NCBI GenBank assembly: GCA_028687495.1
Contig: JAQUAA010000034.1
Location: 1-6,420 of the forward strand
Direction of reading: 5' to 3'
DNA length: 6,420 bases
Origin: Minisyncoccota bacterium
GTDB taxonomy: Bacteria > Patescibacteriota > Minisyncoccia > Minisyncoccales > RBG-13-42-11
In this document: positions 1 through 5,476 of the stretch, piece after piece
Numbering within the stretch: position 1 is the stretch's first letter
Layout: every line of letters starts with the position of its first letter
Position numbers and translations under genes: made by a program
The notes under the pieces: generated by a model
Told to the model about the DNA's origin: nothing
What the model saw: only the letters and a program-made list of their open reading frames with translations
Databases searched by the model: none

Positions 1-206
1 TTTGTACCCAGTCTCTTTCCAAGTTTCATCCCAGCCAACCTCAAGGCTGACTGATAGCCGACCGAAGCCCACTGCAAACTGAAAACAACCATTCTTAAAA
101 GTCGGATATCCGCTATATCGCCGAATTCTTTTCTTAAGGGTTTGGGCGATTTACCTTCAACAATATTTTTCAGGTCTTCTGCCAACCCGTCGATAATCTT
201 TTCCAT
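1..206 (-). CDS. Partial N-terminus of a V4R/TRAPP-like domain protein (tentative)
   Basis: An open frame starts at ATG 206-204 and runs off the window edge, giving 68 complete codons of an unfinished protein. It begins MEKIIDGLAEDLKNIVEG. Around residues 24-67 there is a stretch with IRLLRMVVFSLQWASVGYQS followed by ALRLAGMKLGKRLG. An amphipathic helix, then a second helix with spaced glycines (AGxxxGxxLG), is the pattern seen at the start of V4R (4-vinyl reductase) and TRAPP/Bet3-like domains, which bind hydrophobic small molecules or act as sensors. The family call is inferred from this short pattern only, and the diagnostic C-terminal half is outside the window. No good Shine-Dalgarno site precedes the ATG. 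It follows the 121-residue membrane protein gene by 12 bases, so it is probably the next gene of the same transcription unit and may be another sensor of the cluster. Confidence 0.6.
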   Translation of the reverse strand, partial: MEKIIDGLAEDLKNIVEGKSPKPLRKEFGDIADIRLLRMVVFSLQWASVGYQSALRLAGMKLGKRLGT

Positions 207-218
207 GATTAACGGTTA

Positions 219-584
219 TTATTTAACGATGTATTTTTTAGCCAAAAGATAACTTCCTCGGATTAAATAGACGCTGGATATCACCTGAACGACAAAGAAA
301 ATGATTACTAAAATCTGACCGACAACCCACTGATAAAGAATGGGTACCTCAATTAATTCATGAATCACACCCCAAACCATTGCTAACCAGAAAATCTTCC
401 ACTCTTCCGGAATCGGCCTATCGGCGTAAAACTTCCGCAGGTACTTGATGATGTAATAAGCAGCCGCCCCAAAGCCAAAGACGATCGGAATATGAATGAA
501 CAAAACATAGAGGTTCATGCCAAGCATCGTAGGACCGAAGGGATATGTTAAAGGATTTACTGCATTAAATTCTAAAATAGGCAT
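219..584 (-). CDS. Small membrane protein with a TM-embedded ExxE motif (121 aa)
   Basis: A 121-residue hydrophobic protein of no family I can name. Likely membrane helices lie at about residues 25-48, 64-84 and 88-112, with a basic loop between the first two (KYLRKFYADR) and a basic C-terminus. It is a paralogue of the upstream 131-residue protein. Aligned without gaps at an offset of nine residues, both have AAYYIIxY (here 41-48), an Arg (56), a Trp (62) and a pair of acidic residues inside the second helix (E76 and E79, next to H75). Buried acidic pairs suggest a functional role such as ion or proton sensing, ligand contact or helix packing, but this is inference. The gene starts at ATG 584, four bases after the stop of the 131-residue gene, and has no clear ribosome binding site. 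Location downstream of a histidine kinase suggests a separate membrane input subunit. Confidence 0.85.
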   Translation of the reverse strand: MPILEFNAVNPLTYPFGPTMLGMNLYVLFIHIPIVFGFGAAAYYIIKYLRKFYADRPIPEEWKIFWLAMVWGVIHELIEVPILYQWVVGQILVIIFFVVQVISSVYLIRGSYLLAKKYIVK

Positions 585-588
585 ATTT

Positions 589-984
589 TTAAGATGTTAC
601 TTCCTTATATAAGAAATAAGCGCCGAGACCAATCAGTAAACCGCCCAAAGCGTGAGGAATGACTAGAAGAAAATTAACTTCAATAAATCCGGGAAGCGGC
701 CATTCATAGAAAGCAAGCATCTCTCCGATTTCAGCAATAGCCATAATAAAAACACCCCATAAAATAAACTTCCATGATTTTTGAATTTTCCTTCCGGAGA
801 AAAAACCTTTAGTATATTGGATAATGTAATAAGCAGCGACAACAAAGGCAACGGCTGAAAAAACTAATCCCAATAAAGTCGGCCATTTCAACCATCCCAA
901 TGCCTGACCCATAAAATTATCTATGTTGAAATTTTCAATTCCCAACATTAAAGGCTTTGGAGTAGGCGTAAGCGGCACAATCAT
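589..984 (-). CDS. Small membrane protein, paralogue of the next gene (131 aa)
   Basis: A 131-residue membrane protein, family not recognised. After a ~30-residue Pro-rich and Asn-rich N-terminal region come three likely membrane helices at about 36-57, 73-93 and 103-126. Key shared positions with the 121-residue neighbour are AAYYIIQY (50-57), R65, W71, and E85/E88 inside helix 2 (AEIGE), all at a constant nine-residue offset, so the two genes arose by duplication or belong to one family. The ATG at 984 is the most plausible start: the frame is closed by a stop at 1015-1017 and no ATG, GTG or TTG occurs between. An AAGGAA sequence lies at 1011-1016, 26 bases upstream, too far for an ordinary ribosome binding site. 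A second in-frame ATG (Met13) is a possible alternative start. The 62-base gap before it is the longest in the cluster. Confidence 0.85.
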   Translation of the reverse strand: MIVPLTPTPKPLMLGIENFNIDNFMGQALGWLKWPTLLGLVFSAVAFVVAAYYIIQYTKGFFSGRKIQKSWKFILWGVFIMAIAEIGEMLAFYEWPLPGFIEVNFLLVIPHALGGLLIGLGAYFLYKEVTS

Positions 985-1046
985 ATTATTATCTAATTTC
1001 TGCTTTTTAATTCCTTATTTCGACCTTTACTATTAATTAATATATT
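985..1046 (-). other. A+T-rich intergenic gap, the longest in the window
   Basis: These 62 bases separate the 80-residue and 131-residue membrane protein genes, whereas every other gap is 1-13 bases. The stretch is strongly A+T-rich and contains a TTAATTAA palindrome near 1033-1040 and an AAGGAA on the minus strand at 1011-1016. I see no G+C-rich hairpin followed by T residues, so no intrinsic terminator, and no convincing paired -35/-10 promoter. It could hold an internal promoter or simply be a leader for the two downstream membrane genes; neither can be shown by eye. Confidence 0.5.
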
Positions 1047-1289
1047 TTAATCTTTTGTCGTAAAATAAGCAACAACCAGCCATTGGACTATTTCAGTGAT
1101 TGCTAGAATAGAAAAGACCAGTAATTCCTTCTGTAAAAACAAATAAACCATCAAAATGAATTCAATCGCCTCTAAAAATCCGATTATTATTCCTCCTTTA
1201 ACCAAGGATTTTTTGGTGAAAATCAACCAGGTCTGAATTATATTTATAATAACAAAAATTAAGACTAAAAAAAATAAAACATTATTCAT
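1047..1289 (-). CDS. Small three-helix membrane protein (80 aa)
   Basis: An 80-residue, almost wholly hydrophobic protein with likely membrane helices at about 3-24, 30-52 and 55-76, joined by a short basic loop (TKKSLVKGG, 25-33). No family is recognised. Helix 2 carries E40 and E43 (FLEAIEF), the same ExxE spacing as in the second helix of the two downstream membrane proteins, and helix 3 carries E66. Outside that pattern similarity to them is weak, so homology is only suspected. The start ATG at 1289 lies four bases after the histidine kinase stop, and this tight spacing favours co-transcription and a role with the kinase, perhaps as a membrane partner for a kinase that has no membrane segment of its own. 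That role is inference. Confidence 0.8.
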   Translation of the reverse strand: MNNVLFFLVLIFVIINIIQTWLIFTKKSLVKGGIIIGFLEAIEFILMVYLFLQKELLVFSILAITEIVQWLVVAYFTTKD

Positions 1290-1293
1290 TAAT

Positions 1294-2901
1294 TTAAAAC
1301 TCTTTCAGAAATTCCTCGAACTCCTTTTTTATGGGAATGGAGAAGAAAAAAGTCGTTCCTTCGCCTTCCTTCGACTCAAACCATATTTTACCGCCGTGCG
1401 CCTCAATTATGTTTTTGGTAATGAAAAGTCCTAGACCGGAACCTTCGGTTTCCATTCTCATGACATTGGCCGCCCTGAAGAACTTTGTGAAAACGCGCTC
1501 TTTTTGATCCTCGGGAATTCCCACGCCGGTATCTTTTATCGATAATTGTATTTCTTTCCCTTCATTGAGAGACTCCAAAGAAATGGTAATTTTTCCGCCG
1601 GAAGGCGTATATCTTACGGCATTATCGAGAAGGTTCTGAATCGCCAATCTTACTTTTTCGACGTCAATCGTTATCCTAGGCAGTTTCGTTCTCGGTTTTT
1701 TGAATTCCAGGGTTATATTTTTCCTTTTTACTTCGTCCTGGTACGAATTCACCACGAACTGGACGACGTTTTCAAAAGCTGAAAGCACGGGTTTATAAAG
1801 ATACCTCCCTTCTTCTATTCTGGTAACATCCAGTAGGTCGTTGATCAGATTAATCATTCTTTCGTTCGACTGATAAGTTTTATCAAGGAATTCTCTTTGT
1901 TCTTTGCTAATTTCTCCCAAATCTCCATCCAGAAGCATCCTCAGGGTCCACTTGATCGCCGAAAGCGGGGTTCTTAATTGGTGAGCGGCCAGGGAGACGA
2001 ATTCCGTCTTTATCCTTTCCACCATTTTCTCTCTGGTGATGTCGTGCAGCATGACCAGCGTTCCTAGCTTCTCCTCGCCAAGTATCATCGGCACGGTGGA
2101 TACCTCTACGGTCAAGTTCTCGGTAACCATCAATTCTTTTCTGAAAATGCCTTTGATTTCAACGCCTAATAAATTTACCAAGGTTCTGAGACTGGGAAAT
2201 TTTACCAGCTCCAAAATTGAACTACCGATGATTTCCTTCATTTTAACGCTGAAGAAATTTTCGGCCTGAGGATTGATCAGAGAAAGATTGTTGTTTCTAT
2301 CAAAGACCAGCAACCCATCTGAAAGATTGGTGATGATGGTTAGGGTTTTGTTCTTTTCCTCCTCGGCTTTTTCTCTTGCATCCTCAACATCCTCCAACAT
2401 GTTCATCAGCGCCTTTCTCGAATCTTCCAGCTCTCTGGTTCTTTCCTCGACTCTTTCTTCCAGTTTTTCTTTGGATTTTTTGGTTTCGGAAATATCATTC
2501 AAAGCCAAAAAATAACCAATGAAACTTCCTTGATTATCTTTTCTCACCGAAACCGAGACACTCACCGGTATCTTCTTCTGTTCCTTGGAAACCAGAATGA
2601 GTTCCTTTATTTTGGGGCCTCCTTTTTGTTGGCTCTGGTCCAAAAAGAGATTTATTTCCTTCTTTTCCGAGAAAATGATATCCAGGGATTCTCCGATTAT
2701 CTCAGAAGATTTATAGCCAGTTAATCTCTGGAAAGCCTGGTTAACGTCGATAATGAATTTTGGTGGATTGAGGGCGCAGATGGCCAAAGGTAAAAAATAG
2801 GAAAACTCTTCAATATAGGTTTCTAAATCCTCCAAATCCTCTTTGGCCCTTTTCAGTTCTTCTTCCAGTATTTCTTTTTTCTCTGATTTTTCTTTGACCA
2901 T
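1294..2901 (-). CDS. Soluble PAS-PAS sensor histidine kinase (535 aa)
   Basis: A complete cytoplasmic sensor kinase that should autophosphorylate a histidine from ATP. The order is: N-terminal coiled coil (about 1-32); PAS domain (about 33-140) including FIIDVNQAFQRLTGY and a PAC-like end GYFLALNDISE; charged coil (about 141-186, LEERVEERTRELE at 147-159); second PAS (about 187-292, ending LVMLHDITREK); HisKA dimerisation domain with FVSLAAHQLRTPLSAIKW, phospho-acceptor H307; and HATPase_c domain (about 408-525). The ATPase boxes are all present: N box LLDNAVRYTP with N427, G1 DTGVGIP (457-463), F box around FTKFF, and G2 GSGLGL (487-492). There is no signal peptide, no membrane helix and no receiver domain. 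The ATG at 2901 is supported by GGAAG six bases upstream and a three-base gap from the preceding gene. The ligand of the PAS domains and the cognate response regulator cannot be told from the window. Confidence 0.96.
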   Translation of the reverse strand: MVKEKSEKKEILEEELKRAKEDLEDLETYIEEFSYFLPLAICALNPPKFIIDVNQAFQRLTGYKSSEIIGESLDIIFSEKKEINLFLDQSQQKGGPKIKELILVSKEQKKIPVSVSVSVRKDNQGSFIGYFLALNDISETKKSKEKLEERVEERTRELEDSRKALMNMLEDVEDAREKAEEEKNKTLTIITNLSDGLLVFDRNNNLSLINPQAENFFSVKMKEIIGSSILELVKFPSLRTLVNLLGVEIKGIFRKELMVTENLTVEVSTVPMILGEEKLGTLVMLHDITREKMVERIKTEFVSLAAHQLRTPLSAIKWTLRMLLDGDLGEISKEQREFLDKTYQSNERMINLINDLLDVTRIEEGRYLYKPVLSAFENVVQFVVNSYQDEVKRKNITLEFKKPRTKLPRITIDVEKVRLAIQNLLDNAVRYTPSGGKITISLESLNEGKEIQLSIKDTGVGIPEDQKERVFTKFFRAANVMRMETEGSGLGLFITKNIIEAHGGKIWFESKEGEGTTFFFSIPIKKEFEEFLKEF

Positions 2902-2904
2902 ATT

Positions 2905-3510
2905 CTACTTCCATCTTGCAACGTATTCATGATAGGGGTCGCCCCGGAACACGCATTTGGTTTCTTCCATGGTGATATCTTTGCTTTTTATAACGTATTG
3001 GCATATTCGCAGGAAATATCCCCTGTGGAAAATGCAAACAATGGGATGAGTTTTATAGCCTTTTATCCTGACCGACATGTATTTTTCTTTTTCATTGAAC
3101 TGACCGATTTCTAATTTGCCGAAATCGTAATGTTTCTCCCAATATTTCGGGGTCATTTCAAACGTCTTCCGGGGAGACAAAAAATATTTCATCAGCAGTT
3201 TAACAATAAAAGAATATTTGGGAGCCGTGTTTCCCATGTCAAAGACATCGGAGTCGTCCCAGTTAAATAACTCTTTGGCAACTAGAATAACCAAAATGGT
3301 ATGAGCTTCGGAATACCAATTTAAGGGATCTACTTCATTGAATTTTATCGGATATCCCAATTCCCTTAATCTTTTTTCAACCGCTTCCAATCCCTTTTCG
3401 CCGTGTTTTTGGCGAATATAAGCAGCGTGGGTTTGGAAAACAGCTCCCCTGACGTTGCCTTTTATTTGCATTAATCTGTCTACTTCTTCTTTTGAGAGAG
3501 GTTCATTCAT
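2905..3510 (-). CDS. DUF2378/heme-NO-binding-like sensor protein, copy B (201 aa)
   Basis: A soluble 201-residue protein and the second of two tandem paralogues, about 45% identical to the upstream copy by eye. The layout, VRGAVFQTHAAYIRQKHG (20-37), a helical middle with FDMGNTAPKYSFIVKLLMKYF (90-110), PKYWEKHY (121-128), a beta-rich end and KCVFRGDPYHEYVARW (185-200), resembles the DUF2378 family known from myxobacteria and, more distantly, the heme-NO-binding/V4R sensor fold. This assignment is tentative. The YxSxR signature used by heme-binding H-NOX proteins is absent, so heme binding is not supported. Cysteines at 159 and 186 align with cysteines of the paralogue, and C170 is specific to this copy. 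No signal peptide or membrane helix is seen. The ATG follows the paralogue's stop by one base, and the kinase starts three bases after its own stop, pointing to a soluble sensor working with the kinase. Confidence 0.88.
   Translation of the reverse strand: MNEPLSKEEVDRLMQIKGNVRGAVFQTHAAYIRQKHGEKGLEAVEKRLRELGYPIKFNEVDPLNWYSEAHTILVILVAKELFNWDDSDVFDMGNTAPKYSFIVKLLMKYFLSPRKTFEMTPKYWEKHYDFGKLEIGQFNEKEKYMSVRIKGYKTHPIVCIFHRGYFLRICQYVIKSKDITMEETKCVFRGDPYHEYVARWK
2908..2912 (-). promoter_or_regulatory. Ribosome binding site of the histidine kinase
   Basis: On the minus strand GGAAG lies six bases before the kinase ATG at 2901. It overlaps the last codons and stop of the preceding gene, which suggests translational coupling. 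It is one of the few Shine-Dalgarno-like sites in this window and supports the chosen start. Confidence 0.45.
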
Positions 3511-3511
3511 G

Positions 3512-4123
3512 TTATTCCCAGGTTATCAGAATCTCGTGATAAGGATCTCCCCTAAAAATGCATTTGGGTTCCTCGGTCTTGAAATTCTTGGCATCCTGCA
3601 ATAAAAATTGACTGATTCTTTTGAAATAACCGCGGAAGTAAACGCATAAAATCGGGTGAACCTTAAAATCTCTGATGCGCACGATAAAATATTTTTCTTT
3701 CAAAGAATAACCCGGCGCCTCAAGATGACCTACCGTATAGTGTTTTTCCCAGTATTTGGGGCTTTCCTTGTAAGTCATCTCAATGGTTAGAAAATATTTC
3801 ATTAAAAGTTTGACGATCAAAGAATACTTCGGAGCCAGATTCCCCATTTCCTCTATGTCTTCGTCTTTCAGATCGAATACGTTCTTGATGACAAGAAGGG
3901 AAACAACTCTTAATCCCAGGGGATACCAGCTGATGGCCTTGATCTTTCCGTAGTTGATGGGACAGCCCAATTTTTCCAGTTCCTTCTCTAAAATCACTAA
4001 TCCATCTTTTCCTTTTTTGTTTCGGACGTATTCGGCATCGGTCTGGAAAACCACTCCCCTGACCTTTCCCGGGATTGTTAATAATTTCTCCGCTTCCTCT
4101 TTTGTCAAATGATTGTTCGCCAT
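3512..4123 (-). CDS. DUF2378/heme-NO-binding-like sensor protein, copy A (203 aa)
   Basis: A soluble 203-residue protein, first of the tandem pair. Strongly shared blocks with copy B are VRGxVFQTxAxY (21-32), MGNxAPKYSxIVKLLMKYF (93-111), PKYWEKHY (122-129), the HPI(L/V)C strand (156-160), RGYFxRI (164-170) and KCxFRGDPYHE (187-197). The most constant region is the middle helix and the C-terminal motif, as expected for a ligand-binding or partner-binding core. Cysteines 160 and 188 align with C159 and C186 of copy B, while C54 is unique to this copy. The fold assignment (DUF2378, distantly H-NOX/V4R-like) is from pattern resemblance and is tentative; no enzymatic motif was recognised. The ATG at 4123 lies five bases after the flavodoxin-fusion stop with no clear ribosome binding site, so it is probably in the same transcript. 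A redox or small-ligand sensing role is inferred from neighbours. Confidence 0.88.
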   Translation of the reverse strand: MANNHLTKEEAEKLLTIPGKVRGVVFQTDAEYVRNKKGKDGLVILEKELEKLGCPINYGKIKAISWYPLGLRVVSLLVIKNVFDLKDEDIEEMGNLAPKYSLIVKLLMKYFLTIEMTYKESPKYWEKHYTVGHLEAPGYSLKEKYFIVRIRDFKVHPILCVYFRGYFKRISQFLLQDAKNFKTEEPKCIFRGDPYHEILITWE

Positions 4124-4128
4124 ACCAT

Positions 4129-5463
4129 TTATGTTTTATTATTTTTTTGATTTTTGACCTTTGAATTTCCCAGTTCTTTTTCCAGATCTTTTATCTCTTC
4201 TTTTAATTCAATCATCTTTAATTCTCGTCCGACGGACAACTTATTGAACCTTTCTAGCTCGGCCATTTTTTCTTCAAGTTTTTTCGTCCTTTCTTTCACC
4301 TGTTCTTCCAGGCTCTCGGATAAGACTTTTAATTCTCTTGTCCTGGCTAATACCCTTACTTCAAGGGCAGCTTTGGCAATTTCGGTTTCCTCCTGGGCAC
4401 CGAGCAGATTAAGATAGTGATCCTGCAGATTCTTGGCAACGAAACCGACGATAGCCGCACTCGACACAATAAACGGCAGATCCAGATAGGGCAAAAGAAT
4501 TCCTTCTGAAGGATAATTAAAAAACAAATAAAAATAAGCTAAGACGACGAGTCCGGCGGTAAACAAGATTGACTTAGGGTCTCTAAAAAAACTGAATAAG
4601 ATGAAAATCAGAATGTATCCAAAGATAATGGGTCTGCCCAGAGTAGGCGTTAAAAACAAAATGGCTATCGTCAAACCGGCAATGAGAGCCAAACTGGCCA
4701 AATATTTCCCTAAAAAAGCGAAAAACCTGCCGGTCAGAATCGTCAGCATGGCAAAGTAAGCAATGAATTCAATCAAAAACAAATAAAAATATTCGCTCCA
4801 CGTCAGAAATTCTTTGCCGATGAGCCAAGTAAAAATCTGTAAAAGAAGCGACGAAAGCAAAATAATGGAAAGTATCACCACCAAAAGACGGCTGTTCTCG
4901 ATTTCCCTCTCTTCCAAAAAATATTTTTTGAGAGAAGGAATAGGATTTTCCAGTTTATCGCAGAAATTTTTAATTACTTTTCTACCGTAATCAGACGCCC
5001 AGCTCCATTTTTTAAAAACGCTGGAGAGCAATATGCTGTCAATAATTCTTCCTCCTCTCTTATTCACGACTCCGGCAAACGTCAAATCAAGCAAATAGGC
5101 AGAAAGAATATACCATTCGATCTGGGGCCAAGCGGCTGTACTGGCGAAAAAACCGATATTTTTGTATTTTAATCCCTTGACTTCCCTGAGGTATCTGGCG
5201 ACGGGCAGAGACAAACGGGTCCAGTTGGGACTGCCTATGCAAACGACGTCGTATTGGGAAACATCATTGATCTTTGGCGGCTGAATGTCGCAATCCGATT
5301 TTACCATTCTCAAATGCCACCAACCCAAAAAGCTGTGTTCTTTTGCGGATTTAATCCTTTCAATATCCACCGCATGACCTCTGCTCCTGAATTCCTTTTC
5401 CAAGGCTTCGGCCAATTTTTCAGTTCCGCCGCTTTTCGAATAGTAGGCGATTAGAACTTTCAT
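4129..5463 (-). CDS. Flavodoxin-like domain fused to a multi-pass membrane region and signalling coil (444 aa)
   Basis: Residues 1-171 form a flavodoxin-like domain. It has strand MKVLIAYYS, a phosphate-binding loop SKSGGTEKLA (9-18), VVCIGSPNW (73-81) and NIGFFAST (102-109), as in FMN-binding flavodoxins and related NAD(P)H-quinone reductase-like proteins. FMN binding is therefore likely but unproven. A linker rich in basic and acidic residues (172-190) leads to about six membrane helices (roughly 192-215, 223-245, 252-272, 277-293, 298-316, 325-343). The remainder (about 345-432) is a long charged coil containing ARTRELK, LEEQVKERTKKLE (385-397) and LERFNKLSVGRELKMIELKEEI (403-424). Coils of this kind usually feed into a histidine kinase domain, yet the protein ends here without one. 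The likely topology places flavodoxin and coil in the cytoplasm. The ATG at 5463 is 13 bases after the exonuclease stop, with no obvious ribosome binding site. The job is probably membrane redox sensing, passed to a partner through the coil; this is inference. Confidence 0.92.
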   Translation of the reverse strand: MKVLIAYYSKSGGTEKLAEALEKEFRSRGHAVDIERIKSAKEHSFLGWWHLRMVKSDCDIQPPKINDVSQYDVVCIGSPNWTRLSLPVARYLREVKGLKYKNIGFFASTAAWPQIEWYILSAYLLDLTFAGVVNKRGGRIIDSILLSSVFKKWSWASDYGRKVIKNFCDKLENPIPSLKKYFLEEREIENSRLLVVILSIILLSSLLLQIFTWLIGKEFLTWSEYFYLFLIEFIAYFAMLTILTGRFFAFLGKYLASLALIAGLTIAILFLTPTLGRPIIFGYILIFILFSFFRDPKSILFTAGLVVLAYFYLFFNYPSEGILLPYLDLPFIVSSAAIVGFVAKNLQDHYLNLLGAQEETEIAKAALEVRVLARTRELKVLSESLEEQVKERTKKLEEKMAELERFNKLSVGRELKMIELKEEIKDLEKELGNSKVKNQKNNKT

Positions 5464-5476
5464 AGTTTAGGTTATT

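Noticed and set aside
663..851. 62-residue minus-strand frame inside the 131-residue membrane protein gene
   Set aside because: It is fully contained in another frame of a gene that has a clear paralogue next to it.
985..1046. Intrinsic terminator between the small membrane protein genes
   Set aside because: No G+C-rich stem followed by a T run is present; the only palindrome is TTAATTAA, which is too weak.
1546..2724. Several plus-strand open frames opposite the histidine kinase
   Set aside because: They lie antisense to a kinase with complete motifs, and their translations are Ser/Phe-rich, low-complexity and without domain patterns.
2905..4123. Heme-binding H-NOX identity for the paired sensors
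   Set aside because: The YxSxR heme-contact signature is absent; only a general fold resemblance can be argued.
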